In this document: positions 17,870 to 26,892 of the stretch, in pieces
Layout of the letters: the number at the start of each line of letters is the position of its first letter
How positions within the stretch are numbered: the first letter of the stretch is position 1
Source of the DNA: Candidatus Aquabacterium excrementipullorum
GTDB taxonomy: Bacteria > Pseudomonadota > Gammaproteobacteria > Burkholderiales > Burkholderiaceae_C
Assembly: GCA_019112875.1 (NCBI GenBank)
Contig: DXIO01000085.1
Coordinates: forward strand, 1-56,101
DNA: 56,101 nucleotides
Reading direction: 5' to 3'
Notes under the pieces: model-generated
What the model was told of the DNA's origin: nothing
Database searches by the model: none
Seen by the model: only the letters and a program-made list of their open reading frames with translations
Made by a program: the position numbers and the translations under genes

Positions 17870-18925
17870 ATGAAAAAAACCGTTCTGGCTCTGGCCACGC
17901 TGGCCGCCGTGTCGGGTTCCGCTTTCGCCCAATCGTCCGTGACCATCTATGGTGTGGTCGACGCCTCGCTGGAACACCTCAAGGGTGATGACTCGGTGAC
18001 CCGCGTCTCGTCCGATGCTTTCAACTCGTCGCGCCTGGGTTTCCGTGGCGTTGAAGACCTGGGTGGCGGCCTGAAGGCCAAGTTCAACCTGGAATCGGCC
18101 ATCGCCGTTGACACCGGCGGCGTCGGCACCGGTAGCTTCTGGAGCCGCGCTGCTTGGGTGGGTCTGGAAGGTGGCTTCGGTGAACTGCGCATCGGCCGTC
18201 AGGATTCGCTGATCGGCGGTCTGGCTGGCAACACCAGCATCCTGGGCGCCCAGCCCTACGATGACCTGAACATCGCTGGCACGTTCTCCGGTTCTTCGTC
18301 GGAATACCGTCGCGTCAACAACGGCATCACCTACTTCCTGCCGAAGTTCGTGGACGGCCTGACGCTGGCTGCCCAGTACTCCACGGCTGCCAAGGCCGAT
18401 GAAGTCGCCAACAACGACACCGGCAAGACCTGGGGCCTGAATGCCCAGTACGTGGCTGGCCCGTTCGGTATCGGCGCTGCCTACATCAACTCCAAGGCCG
18501 ACAACCTCGGCAACAAGGACATCGGCTGGCTGGCCTTCGCTTCGTACGACTTCGGCGTTCTGAAGCTGACCGGCTACTACGAGCAAGACGACCGTGAGGC
18601 GCTGTCCGCCGCCACGACGTACGACAAGCGCGACGTCTACGGCCTGAAGGTGGGCGTGCCCATCGGTTCCGACTTCAACCTGAGCGCCGGCGTGTCGAAG
18701 GCCAACAACGTGGCCTTCAACAACAACCGCGATGCCACCTTCGTGACCATCAAGGGCGTGTACACCCTGTCCAAGCGCACGGCTCTGTACGCTCTGGTGA
18801 CCAACGTGGCCAACGACTCCAACGTCGACACCACTGGCGGTCTGAACGTGGGTTCCGCACAGGCTCCCGTCGGTCAAGACAGCACCGGCCGTGGCATCGC
18901 CATCGGTGTGCGTCACGCGTTCTGA
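17870..18925 (+). CDS. Gram-negative porin (Omp32-like)
   Basis: Outer-membrane trimeric beta-barrel porin of 351 residues. The signal peptide MKKTVLALATLAAVSGSAFA is followed by QSSVTIYGVVDASLEH, the usual first strand of betaproteobacterial porins. LGFRGVEDLGGGLKAKFNLE and the loop-3 region are recognisable, and the protein ends in phenylalanine (GVRHAF), the outer-membrane insertion signal. The ATG at 17870 has GGAG at 17860-17863. Codon use is strongly biased towards common codons, as in highly expressed genes. A terminator follows, and a second porin of the same family comes next. Confidence 0.95.
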   Translation: MKKTVLALATLAAVSGSAFAQSSVTIYGVVDASLEHLKGDDSVTRVSSDAFNSSRLGFRGVEDLGGGLKAKFNLESAIAVDTGGVGTGSFWSRAAWVGLEGGFGELRIGRQDSLIGGLAGNTSILGAQPYDDLNIAGTFSGSSSEYRRVNNGITYFLPKFVDGLTLAAQYSTAAKADEVANNDTGKTWGLNAQYVAGPFGIGAAYINSKADNLGNKDIGWLAFASYDFGVLKLTGYYEQDDREALSAATTYDKRDVYGLKVGVPIGSDFNLSAGVSKANNVAFNNNRDATFVTIKGVYTLSKRTALYALVTNVANDSNVDTTGGLNVGSAQAPVGQDSTGRGIAIGVRHAF

Positions 18926-18954
18926 TCAAACCAGAAACATTCGTTTCTTGTTTA

Positions 18955-18980
18955 AAAAGGGGCCTATTGGCCCCTTTTCT
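18955..18980 (+). terminator. Intrinsic terminator after first porin
   Basis: AAAAGGGGCC (18955-18964), loop TATT, GGCCCCTTTT (18969-18978), then CTTATTT: a ten-base stem with a T-rich tail. Confidence 0.9.
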
Positions 18981-19059
18981 TATTTCCCTGTCCGTTTGAA
19001 ACATTCTCCCTGTTGTGTTGTTGCGACAGCAGGTGGAAACCCGAAATGGCCAGGAAAGA

Positions 19060-19099
19060 GGGCGGGACAACAATTTGTCCGCCCCCCATTCAAGGGGGG
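19060..19099 (+). promoter_or_regulatory. Stem-loops in the leader of the second porin
   Basis: A stem with one bulge pairs GGGCGGGACA with TGTCCGCCC near 19060-19085, and CCCCCC (19082-19087) pairs with GGGGGG (19094-19099) around ATTCAA. The two share bases, so they may be alternatives. They end seven bases before CAGGAG at 19106-19111, the ribosome-binding site of the porin. Confidence 0.4.
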
Positions 19100-19116
19100 T
19101 GTTCACAGGAGCCCTC

Positions 19117-20430
19117 ATGAAAAAAACCGCAATGACCAAGGCCGCGCTGCTGGCCCTGGCTACCTTCGGCGCCAGCACCGCTTTCGCCCAGTCCAGCCTG
19201 ACCATCTACGGCAACATTGACGTTGCGGTCGACAACGTTCACAAGGGCCAGGGCAATGTCGCTGGCACCACCCTGGCTGCGCTGGCCGCGGCAAGCCCTG
19301 CGTTCAAGGCGGGCTTCGTCGACAAGAGCACCGTCACCCGCCTGACCTCCAGCGTTTCCTCCGTGAACGCCCTGGGTTTCCGCGGCACTGAAGACCTGGG
19401 CGATGGCTACAAGGCCAACTTCGTCCTCGAAGGCCAGTTCCAGCTCGACATCGGTGCCCAGAGCGGCCAGGACAACCGCATGTGGGGCCGTCAGGCTTAC
19501 GTCGGCCTGACCACGCCGGGCGGTGAAGTCCGTCTGGGCCGTCAATACGCGCCCATGTTCTTCACCTTCGCGTTCACGACCATCGAAGCGCTGGGCGGTG
19601 CCGACATCCAGGGTTCCGGCCTGATCGTGAACAACCTGCAGGTTCGCCAGGACAATCAGATCAGCTACTGGCTGAAGACCGGCGGCCTGACGGCAGCACT
19701 GTCGTACGCCACCAACGCCGGTGTCGATGCCCGTGTTTCGTCCACCCGCGGTTCGGCGGTCACCACGACCAGCGGCCAGATCATCGGCGGCCTGAGCGCT
19801 GGCAACGAAACCGCCAATTCCGGCAACCGTGGCCAGACCTTCGGCCTGTTCGTGAACTACGCCTTCAACCCGGGCTTCCTGGTCAACGGCTCCTACCACT
19901 CCAACAAGTTCGGCAACGCACAGCTGTACACCGCTGGCGTGGGCGCATGGGACAACCTGGACAAGTACGATGCCTTCGCCGTGGGTGCCAAGTTCACCAT
20001 CCCTGGCGCTGACACGATCCTGTCGGGCATCTACCACCATGGCAAGTTCACCAACGACGCTGGTGACAATGAAGGCGCCAAGATCAACACCTTCGCCCTG
20101 GGTGTGAAGCAGCCGATCGGCAACTTCGCCGTGGGTGCCCAGTTCGCCTACTCCAAGTTCAGCAACTTCACCGAGGGCAAGGACACCTCGCTGATGCTGA
20201 TCGGCGACTACAACTTCTCCAAGCGCACCAAGCTGTACATCCGCGCCGGTTACGCCAAGGATGAGGCCGGCAACACGGCGCTGACGGGCACGGGTCTGCC
20301 GGTCCGCGGTGGCCCGCTGCCCCTGCTGACGGGCTTCGGTTCGCTGGAAACGCCGTTCTTCTCGGGCGGCGGCGCCAACATCGATGCCACGACCCGCGTG
20401 GTGGCCGTCGGTATCCGCCACCAGTTCTGA
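19117..20430 (+). CDS. Gram-negative porin, second copy
   Basis: Outer-membrane porin of 437 residues, about 85 longer than its upstream neighbour. The signal peptide runs MKKTAMTKAALLALATFGAS to AFA, followed by QSSLTIYGNIDVAVDNVH. The pattern LGFRGTEDLGDGYKANFVLEG, an arginine-lined loop (GEVRLGRQYAPMF) and the terminal phenylalanine (GIRHQF) place it in the same family. The ATG at 19117 is supported by CAGGAG five bases ahead. Extra length sits in external loops, for instance after NVHKGQGN and in SSTRGSAVTTTSGQ. The two porins look like an old tandem duplication with different pore loops (inference). Confidence 0.94.
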   Translation: MKKTAMTKAALLALATFGASTAFAQSSLTIYGNIDVAVDNVHKGQGNVAGTTLAALAAASPAFKAGFVDKSTVTRLTSSVSSVNALGFRGTEDLGDGYKANFVLEGQFQLDIGAQSGQDNRMWGRQAYVGLTTPGGEVRLGRQYAPMFFTFAFTTIEALGGADIQGSGLIVNNLQVRQDNQISYWLKTGGLTAALSYATNAGVDARVSSTRGSAVTTTSGQIIGGLSAGNETANSGNRGQTFGLFVNYAFNPGFLVNGSYHSNKFGNAQLYTAGVGAWDNLDKYDAFAVGAKFTIPGADTILSGIYHHGKFTNDAGDNEGAKINTFALGVKQPIGNFAVGAQFAYSKFSNFTEGKDTSLMLIGDYNFSKRTKLYIRAGYAKDEAGNTALTGTGLPVRGGPLPLLTGFGSLETPFFSGGGANIDATTRVVAVGIRHQF

Positions 20431-20454
20431 TCGCTCAGGCGAATCGGCGCCAAC

Positions 20455-20481
20455 AAAAACCGCCCCTCGGGGCGGTTTTTT
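20455..20481 (+). terminator. Intrinsic terminator after second porin
   Basis: AAAAACCGCCC at 20455-20465 pairs with GGGCGGTTTTT ending at 20480, with a CTCG loop and a run of six T. It lies between convergent genes and may also serve lysA. Confidence 0.9.
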
Positions 20482-20500
20482 CATGGGCGGCTGCTGTTGA

Positions 20501-21784
20501 TCACTTCGCCGGCAGCAGACGCTCCTGGCTGAACAGCTCGCGCACGCTCTCACGCTCGCGGATCACCCAGGTCTGGGCGCCGTCCACCATCACCTCGGCC
20601 GCGCGGCCACGGGTGTTGTAGTTGCTCGCCATGGTCATGCCATAGGCGCCTGCCGACAGCACGGCCAGCACGTCGCCGGGCTGTACGTTCAATGCGCGGT
20701 CGCGCCCCAGCCAGTCGCCGGATTCGCACACGGGGCCGACCACGTCCCACACCACGGCCGGGGTGTCGGTGCGCTGCCGCAGGTTCACGATGCCCATGTA
20801 GGCCTCGTACAGGGCGGGGCGCATCAGGTCGTTCATCGCGGCATCGACCACGCAGAAGTTTTTCTGCTCGCCGGGCTTGAGGAACATCACCTCGGTCAGC
20901 AGCACGCCGGCGTTGCCCACCAGCGAGCGGCCGGGCTCGAACATCACTTCGCGGTGGCCATGGCCACGCGCGTCGATGCGGGTCAGCAGCAGGCCGATCA
21001 GTTCATCGGCGGCCGGTGGCTTCTCGTCGGTGTAGGTGATGCCCAGCCCGCCGCCCAGGTCCAGGTGGTGGATCTTCACGCCGGCAGCCTCGATGGCCTC
21101 GACCAGGTCCAGCACGCGGTCGAGCGCGTCCAGGTAGGGGCCGGTGTCCGTGATCTGCGAGCCGATGTGGCAATCGATGCCCACCACATCGATGCCGGGC
21201 AGCGAGGCCGCGCGCTGGTAGGTCTGCACCGCCAGTTCATGGGCGATGCCGAACTTGTTGCCCTTCAGGCCCGTGGAGATGTAGGGGTGGGTGCCGGCGT
21301 CCACGTCCGGGTTGACGCGCAGGCTGATGCGTGCGGTCAGCTTCAGGCCGGCGGCCACGTCGGACAGCACTTCCAGTTCAGCGGTGCTCTCCACGTTGAA
21401 GCACTTCACGCCCGCCTGCAGGGCCTCGGCCATTTCCTGGCGTGTCTTGCCCACGCCCGAAAACACCACCTTGGCCGGATCGCCGCCGGCGGCCAGCACG
21501 CGCGCCAGCTCACCCGAGGAGACGATGTCGAAACCGCAGCCTGCCTGGGCGAAGGTCTGCAGCACCGCGATGTTGGAGTTGGCCTTGACGGCGTAGCACA
21601 CCAGGTGCGCGCGGCCCTTCAGGGCACGCTGGTAGGGCGCCAGGGCGGCCAGCATGGCCTGGCGCGAGTAGACATACAGCGGCGTGCCGTGGGTGAGGGC
21701 CAGCTCGCGCAGCGAGACGTCCTCCAGGTAGAGGTCCTGCCCTCGGTAGGCCAGAAAGGGGGAGCCGGGAAGTGCGGTGGTCAT
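20501..21784 (-). CDS. lysA: Diaminopimelate decarboxylase
   Basis: PLP enzyme of fold type III that converts meso-diaminopimelate to L-lysine, the last lysine step. The PLP lysine lies in CYAVKANSN, the phosphate-binding glycines in LGGGLGITY, and the dimer-site cysteine in PVCESGDWLG. The 427 residues are normal for the family. The ATG at 21784 overlaps the stop of the upstream lipoprotein gene by four bases (ATGA), so the two are translationally coupled. This lptM-lysA pairing next to divergent cyaY recurs in beta- and gammaproteobacteria. Confidence 0.97.
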   Translation of the reverse strand: MTTALPGSPFLAYRGQDLYLEDVSLRELALTHGTPLYVYSRQAMLAALAPYQRALKGRAHLVCYAVKANSNIAVLQTFAQAGCGFDIVSSGELARVLAAGGDPAKVVFSGVGKTRQEMAEALQAGVKCFNVESTAELEVLSDVAAGLKLTARISLRVNPDVDAGTHPYISTGLKGNKFGIAHELAVQTYQRAASLPGIDVVGIDCHIGSQITDTGPYLDALDRVLDLVEAIEAAGVKIHHLDLGGGLGITYTDEKPPAADELIGLLLTRIDARGHGHREVMFEPGRSLVGNAGVLLTEVMFLKPGEQKNFCVVDAAMNDLMRPALYEAYMGIVNLRQRTDTPAVVWDVVGPVCESGDWLGRDRALNVQPGDVLAVLSAGAYGMTMASNYNTRGRAAEVMVDGAQTWVIRERESVRELFSQERLLPAK

Positions 21785-21999
21785 GGCTGCGTGGAGGAAT
21801 TGGAGGTGGGGGTCGATGCGGTGCTGGCCGCTGATGGCGCGGCCGCCGCCTTGGGCGCAGCGCCATGCCGATGGGAGGCTGGCGGGTGGTCGGGCATGTA
21901 CAGCGGGCCTTTCTGGCCGCAGGCGGCCAGGGTCGACAAGAGCATCCCGATCGCGGCGGCGGTACCCCATCGGCGGCCGAGAAGCACGGTTTCCGCCAT
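21781..21999 (-). CDS. lptM: LptM-like small lipoprotein
   Basis: A 72-residue lipoprotein. The hydrophobic signal GTAAAIGMLLSTLAAC has the lipobox LAAC, and the mature part begins with CGQKGPLYMP, the hallmark of LptM (formerly YifL), which helps mature the LptD/LptE lipopolysaccharide translocon in the outer membrane. A Pro/Ala/Ser/Thr tail follows. The start at 21999 is chosen to give a normal signal peptide; an upstream ATG at 22074 would add 25 residues. It overlaps lysA by four bases. Confidence 0.88.
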   Translation of the reverse strand: MAETVLLGRRWGTAAAIGMLLSTLAACGQKGPLYMPDHPPASHRHGAAPKAAAAPSAASTASTPTSNSSTQP

Positions 22000-22100
22000 C
22001 GCCCATGGGGCAGGGCAGGGATTACCGTGGGTCGGGAACCGAGAGGTCACTACAATTTTTGGCTGGCTGTTCATCGTTCCAATTTTAAGGATTGCTTCTC

Positions 22101-22466
22101 ATGTCCGACACCACCACGCCATCGGGATGGCCCGACGCGCTTTATGACCAGGCCGCGCACCGTGCCCTGGCGCGCATCGAGTCCTGCATCGACCAGTGGC
22201 TGGAAGATGACGTGGTCGACATCGACAGCGCCCGTTCCGGCGGCATGATCACCCTGACCCTGCCCAACCGCACCCAGCTGATCATCAACATGCAGCCCCC
22301 CCTGCACGAGCTGTGGCTGGCGGCCCGCAGCGGTGGCTACCACTTCCGCTTCGGCGGTGAATCGACCGGCGAGGGCGTCTGGCAGGACACCCGCACGGGC
22401 GAGGACTTCTTCCTGGTGCTGTCGCGCTGCGCGTCCGAGCAGGCTGGCAAGGCGCTGCAGTTCTGA
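22101..22466 (+). CDS. cyaY: Frataxin-like iron-sulfur assembly protein CyaY
   Basis: Small cytoplasmic frataxin homologue that binds iron and modulates IscS in iron-sulfur cluster assembly. The 121 residues contain the acidic helix (IDQWLEDDVVDIDSARSGG) and the central sheet GMITLTLPNRTQLIINMQPP, then LHELWLAARSGGYHF. AAGGA at 22087-22091 supports the ATG at 22101. A TACAAT box at 22051-22056 may be its -10 element. It is divergent from lptM-lysA and convergent with the PBP1A gene. Confidence 0.94.
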   Translation: MSDTTTPSGWPDALYDQAAHRALARIESCIDQWLEDDVVDIDSARSGGMITLTLPNRTQLIINMQPPLHELWLAARSGGYHFRFGGESTGEGVWQDTRTGEDFFLVLSRCASEQAGKALQF

Positions 22467-22487
22467 GCCCCGGCTCCGGCGCGCGCG

Positions 22488-24896
22488 TCAGGGTGGCGTG
22501 CCGCCGCTGTTGCTGTTATTGGAGCCGCCGGTGCCGAACAGATCCAGGATGCTGCGTTTCTCGTCTTCGTTGGCCGGGGCAGGGGCGTGCGCATCGTCGT
22601 TGTTCAGTTCGCGCACACCGGTGCCCGGCGTGTATTCCTCGTAGTACCACTCGCCACCGATGTTGACCACGCCCTCGGGCACGGCCGGCTCTTCCACCGG
22701 CACACCCTTGAGGCTGGTGCGCATGTAGTCGATCCACACAGGCAGGGCCAGGCCGCCACCCGTTTCACGGTCACCCAGCTTGCGCGGCTGGTCGTAGCCG
22801 ATCCATACCACGGCCACGGTGCGCACGGTGTAGCCGGCGAACCAGGCGTCCATCGAGTCGTTGGTCGTGCCCGTCTTGCCGTACACGTCGGGGCGGCCGA
22901 GCTGGGCCTGGGCCTTGGCCGCCGTGCCCGAGCGGGTCACTTCCTGCAGCAGGCTGGACATCAGGAAGGCATTGCGGGCCTCGATCGCGCGCATGGACTC
23001 GTCCAGCACGGCGGGTTTGTTCTGTGCCAGTACGCGGTCACGTGAATCGGTCACCTTGGTCACCAGCATGGGATTCACGCGGTAGCCGCCGTTGGCGAAC
23101 ACGGCGTAGGCGTCGGCCATCTGCATCGGCGTGACCGAGCCGGCGCCCAGCGCCATCGTCAGGTAGGCCGGATGCTTGGAGGCCTCGAAGCCGAAGTGCG
23201 TGATCCACTCCTGGCCGTACTGCGCGCCGATGGAGCGCAGCACCCGGATCGAGATCATGTTCTTGGACTTGGCCAGGCCGCGGCGCAGCGTCATCGGGCC
23301 TTCGAACTTGCCGTCGTAGTTCTTGGGCTCCCAGGGCTGGCTCCCGGTGACGCCCGCATCGAAGAACAGCGGCGCGTCGTTGACCGTGGTGCTCGGGGTG
23401 AAGCCTTTTTCCAGTGCGGCCGAGTAGATGAACGGCTTGAAGCTGGAGCCGGGCTGGCGCCAGGCCTGCGTCACGTGGTTGAATTTGTTGCGGTCGAAGT
23501 CGAAACCGCCGGCCATGGCCTTGACGGCTCCGGTGTGGGTGTCCAGCGAGACCAGGGCGCCCTCCACCGTGGGCAACTGGGTGATCTGCCAGCGGTCCTT
23601 GGCCTGCACCACGCGGACCACGGCGCCGCGGCGGATCTGCTGCTTGGGCTGGGCCTTGTCCGACAGCGCCTGCGCCACGAACTTCAGGCTGTCGCCCTGG
23701 ATGTCGATGGATTCGCCGGTCTGCAGCAGGGCCACCACGCGCTTGGGCTCGGCCGAGAGCACCACGGCGGCCTTGATGTCGTCGCTGTCCGGGTGGTCTT
23801 CCAGGGCCTCGGCCACGCGCACGTCGATGTGCTTGGGATCGGAGGGCAGGTCGATGAAGGCTTCGGGGCCGCGCCAGGGCTGGCGGCGGTCGTAATCCAG
23901 CAGGCCCTTGCGCAGGGCGCGCGTGGCCGAGATTTGCTCGTCCATGCGGACGGTGGTGGTGACCTTCAGGCCCCGAGTGTAGGCATCGGCGCCGTACTGC
24001 TCGTACATCAACGCGCGGGCCGCTTCGGCCACGTACTCGGCCTCGGGGGCGATGGGGGCCTTCACGTGGTAGTGCAGCTCTTCGTCGCGGGCCTCTTCGT
24101 ACTGCGCCTGCGTGATGAAGCCGTTCTCCAGCATGCGCTGCAGGATGTACTGCTGCCGCACCACGGCCCGCTTGGGGTTGCGCAGCGGGTTGTAGGCCGA
24201 GGGCGCCTTGGGCAGGCCGGCCAGCATGGCGGCCTCGGCCAGGGTGATGTCCTTGAGCGACTTGCCGAAGTAGGTCTCGGCCGCGGCCGCGAAGCCGTAG
24301 GCCCGCTGCCCCAGGTAGATCTGGTTCATGTAGAGCTCGAGGATCTGGTCCTTGCTCAGCAGGCCTTCGATCTTCAGGGCCAGCAGGATCTCGTAGATCT
24401 TGCGCGAGAAGGTCTTTTCGGTGGACAGGTAGAAGTTGCGGGCCACCTGCATCGTGATCGTGGAGGCGCCCTGGCTGCGGGCCTCGCCGAAGTTGGCCAA
24501 GCCGGCGCGCAGCACGCCGATGTAGTCCACGCCCCCGTGGCGGTAGAAGCGCGCGTCCTCGATGGCGAGCACCGCGTCCTTCATGGACTTGGGCATCTGC
24601 GCGATCGGCTGGAAATTGCGCTTTTCCTCGCCGAACTCGCCGATCAGGGTGCTGTCCGCCGCGTAGACGCGCAAGGGCATCTTGGGGCGGTAGTCCATCA
24701 GGCCGTTCAGCGGGGGCAGGTTGGGGTAGATGACCGCCAGGCTGATGCCCGCGACCATGGCGCCTGCCAGCGCGCCGGCCACACCCAGACCGATCAGCCA
24801 GGCCAGGGGCCGGACCAGCCACTGGATCCACCAAGCATCGGCACTGAAGACCCGGCTGCGGGACGACGAATTGGGACGGGTGTCAGGCGAGCTCAT
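22488..24896 (-). CDS. mrcA: Penicillin-binding protein 1A, bifunctional peptidoglycan synthase
   Basis: Inner-membrane class A PBP with both glycosyltransferase and transpeptidase activity; 802 residues. After one N-terminal membrane helix (LAWLIGLGVAGALAGAMVAG), the GT51 domain shows EDARFYRHGGVD and QGASTITMQVARNFYL. An OB-like insert separates it from the transpeptidase, whose catalytic motifs are SSFK, SKN and KTGTT. The C-terminal tail is Asn/Ser/Gly-rich. The ATG at 24896 is preceded in frame only by a TTG. It is divergent from pilM, an arrangement that recurs in related proteobacteria. Confidence 0.96.
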   Translation of the reverse strand: MSSPDTRPNSSSRSRVFSADAWWIQWLVRPLAWLIGLGVAGALAGAMVAGISLAVIYPNLPPLNGLMDYRPKMPLRVYAADSTLIGEFGEEKRNFQPIAQMPKSMKDAVLAIEDARFYRHGGVDYIGVLRAGLANFGEARSQGASTITMQVARNFYLSTEKTFSRKIYEILLALKIEGLLSKDQILELYMNQIYLGQRAYGFAAAAETYFGKSLKDITLAEAAMLAGLPKAPSAYNPLRNPKRAVVRQQYILQRMLENGFITQAQYEEARDEELHYHVKAPIAPEAEYVAEAARALMYEQYGADAYTRGLKVTTTVRMDEQISATRALRKGLLDYDRRQPWRGPEAFIDLPSDPKHIDVRVAEALEDHPDSDDIKAAVVLSAEPKRVVALLQTGESIDIQGDSLKFVAQALSDKAQPKQQIRRGAVVRVVQAKDRWQITQLPTVEGALVSLDTHTGAVKAMAGGFDFDRNKFNHVTQAWRQPGSSFKPFIYSAALEKGFTPSTTVNDAPLFFDAGVTGSQPWEPKNYDGKFEGPMTLRRGLAKSKNMISIRVLRSIGAQYGQEWITHFGFEASKHPAYLTMALGAGSVTPMQMADAYAVFANGGYRVNPMLVTKVTDSRDRVLAQNKPAVLDESMRAIEARNAFLMSSLLQEVTRSGTAAKAQAQLGRPDVYGKTGTTNDSMDAWFAGYTVRTVAVVWIGYDQPRKLGDRETGGGLALPVWIDYMRTSLKGVPVEEPAVPEGVVNIGGEWYYEEYTPGTGVRELNNDDAHAPAPANEDEKRSILDLFGTGGSNNSNSGGTPP

Positions 24897-25158
24897 CAAT
24901 CAGGGGGATCCGTATGGAACCCTGATTATAGAAAGCCGGGGCGGGCGTCTTTCGTCCGCAATAGCCCCTCTTCGGGGTGAACCTGAACCGCTGGCATACC
25001 CCCGCATTTACGTTTGAAACCGCTTGTAATACGTGTGGAACGCGCAACGACTAGGTGAAAAGCCGGGCTACATTGACTTTCATACACAAAAACTTTGCTG
25101 CTAGCATTGAAGTGGTTTATTAACTTCCCAGCGCTCGCGTGGGGCGATGGAGGACTTT

Positions 25159-26238
25159 GTGAGCTTTATAGACACGCTGCTGGGCCGCAAGCACCCGGCC
25201 ATGGTCGGGCTTGACGTCAGCTCGTCCAGCGTCAAGCTCGTCGAACTCAGCCAAAATGCAGCAGGAGAATTGACGCTCGAACGTTTCGCGTCGGAACCCC
25301 TGGACAAAGGCTGGATCGCCGACGGACAAATCGAAAAATTCGACGAAGTGGCGGAAGCAGTTCGCAAGGTTGTGACCAAAAGTGGCACGCGAACCAAGTT
25401 TGTCGCCATGGCCATGCCCCAATCCGCCGTGATCACGAAAAAGATCATGCTGCCGGCAGGCCTGCGCGAGGAAGAAATGGAAATGCAGGTCGAGGCGGAG
25501 GCCAACCAGTACATCCCATTCTCGCTCGACGAAGTTAGCCTTGATTTTTGTGTGGTCGGCCCGGCACCGCAATCGGCGGGTGATGTCGAAGTGCTGATCG
25601 CCGCCTCCCGCAAGGACCGCGTCCAGGACCGTCAGGGCCTGGCCGAGGCTGCGGGCCTCAAGCCCGCCATCCTCGACATCGAGTCCTATGCCTCGCGCCT
25701 GGCCATGCAACGCCTGATCTCGGCCTTGCCGGGTGGCGGCAAGGATGCGCTGGTCGCGCTGTTCGAGATCGGCGCCGAGAACACCAGCCTCAAGGTCTTG
25801 CGAGACGAAGAGCTCCTCTACGATCGCGACCAGGCCTTCGGTGGTGCGCAGCTCACGCAGCTGATCTCCCGCCAGTACGGCTTCTCGTTCGAAGAAGCCG
25901 AGTCCAAGAAGCTGTCGGGCGATCTGCCCGAAGATTTCCAATCGACACTGCTCGCCCCGTTCGTGGACAGCCTGTCCCAGGAGATCGGCCGGGCGCTGCA
26001 GTATTTCTTCACCAGCACGCCGCACCACAAGGTGCATTACGTGATGCTGGCAGGGGGCACGGCTTCCTTGCCCGGCCTGAAAGAGCGGGTGACCGAGTTG
26101 ACGGGCTTCGCATCCATGGTGGTGAATCCCTTCGACGGCATGAAACTGGGGTCCGCCGTGCGTGAAAGCAAGTTGCGTCGTGAGGCGCCGTCCTACCTGA
26201 CGGCCTGCGGTCTGGCCATGCGGAGGTTCCTCGCATGA
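25159..26238 (+). CDS. pilM: Type IV pilus assembly protein PilM
   Basis: Cytoplasmic actin-like ATPase that binds the PilN tail at the base of the type IV pilus. VGLDVSSSSVKLVELS near the start and the late nucleotide-binding block VMLAGGTASLPGL are typical of the FtsA/actin fold. The GTG at 25159 is preferred to the ATG at 25147 because GGAGG at 25149-25153 lies five bases before the GTG and inside the longer version. It is the first gene of pilMNOPQ, whose members overlap or nearly touch; the 262-base gap upstream must hold the operon promoter, but I could not place it. Confidence 0.95.
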   Translation: MSFIDTLLGRKHPAMVGLDVSSSSVKLVELSQNAAGELTLERFASEPLDKGWIADGQIEKFDEVAEAVRKVVTKSGTRTKFVAMAMPQSAVITKKIMLPAGLREEEMEMQVEAEANQYIPFSLDEVSLDFCVVGPAPQSAGDVEVLIAASRKDRVQDRQGLAEAAGLKPAILDIESYASRLAMQRLISALPGGGKDALVALFEIGAENTSLKVLRDEELLYDRDQAFGGAQLTQLISRQYGFSFEEAESKKLSGDLPEDFQSTLLAPFVDSLSQEIGRALQYFFTSTPHHKVHYVMLAGGTASLPGLKERVTELTGFASMVVNPFDGMKLGSAVRESKLRREAPSYLTACGLAMRRFLA

Positions 26239-26879
26239 TCCTGATCAACCTGCTTCCTCACCGCGAGGAAAAACGCCTCCAGCGCAAGCAGCGCTTCTAT
26301 GCGGGGCTGGGCATGTCCGCCCTGATCGGCCTGGTGCTCGTGGCCCTGTGGTACGGCATCCAGCAGCAGATGATCGGCTCGCAGCAGTCGCGCAACGAGT
26401 TCCTGAAGTCCGAGATCGCCAAGCTCGACGACGAAATCAAGGACGTGTCGACGCTCAAGGCCGAGATCGAGTCGCTCAAGGCCCGCCAAAAGGCCGTGGA
26501 AGACCTGCAGACCGACCGCAACATGCCGGTGCACATCCTCAACGAGCTGGCTCGCCAGACGCCCGAAGGCATCTACCTGAAGACCATCAAGCAGGAAGGC
26601 CAGTTCGTCACGGTGACCGGCGTGGCCCAGACCAACGAGCGCGTCTCCGCCTTCCTTCGCAACACGGGCAACAACTCGCCCTGGCTGGAACGGCCTGAAC
26701 TCCAGGAAATCAAGGCCGCGTCCGTCGTCCTGCCGGACACCAAGGATCCCAAGCGCCTGTTCGAGTTCTCGATGCGCGTGGGCCTGAAGCGCCCGCAGGA
26801 TGCCAACGCGGCAGCCGGTGGCGCCTCGGCGCCCGCCCGTGGTGCGGCCGTTGGCGCTTCTGCGCCTTCTCCTGTCTGA
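26235..26879 (+). CDS. pilN: Type IV pilus inner-membrane protein PilN
   Basis: Bitopic inner-membrane protein of the pilus alignment complex, 214 residues. It begins with the PilM-binding motif INLLPHREEKR, then one membrane helix (GMSALIGLVLVALWYGI), a coiled coil (SEIAKLDDEIKDVSTLKAEI) and a ferredoxin-like periplasmic domain. The tail is rich in Ala, Gly and Pro. Its ATG overlaps the pilM stop by four bases, indicating coupled translation. Confidence 0.95.
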   Translation: MILINLLPHREEKRLQRKQRFYAGLGMSALIGLVLVALWYGIQQQMIGSQQSRNEFLKSEIAKLDDEIKDVSTLKAEIESLKARQKAVEDLQTDRNMPVHILNELARQTPEGIYLKTIKQEGQFVTVTGVAQTNERVSAFLRNTGNNSPWLERPELQEIKAASVVLPDTKDPKRLFEFSMRVGLKRPQDANAAAGGASAPARGAAVGASAPSPV

Positions 26880-26892
26880 GCGCGGAGTCAGC

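Noticed and set aside
25073-25107. TTGACT...TAGCAT as the pilM promoter
   Set aside because: The two boxes are 23 bases apart, too far for sigma-70, and no better partner is in range.
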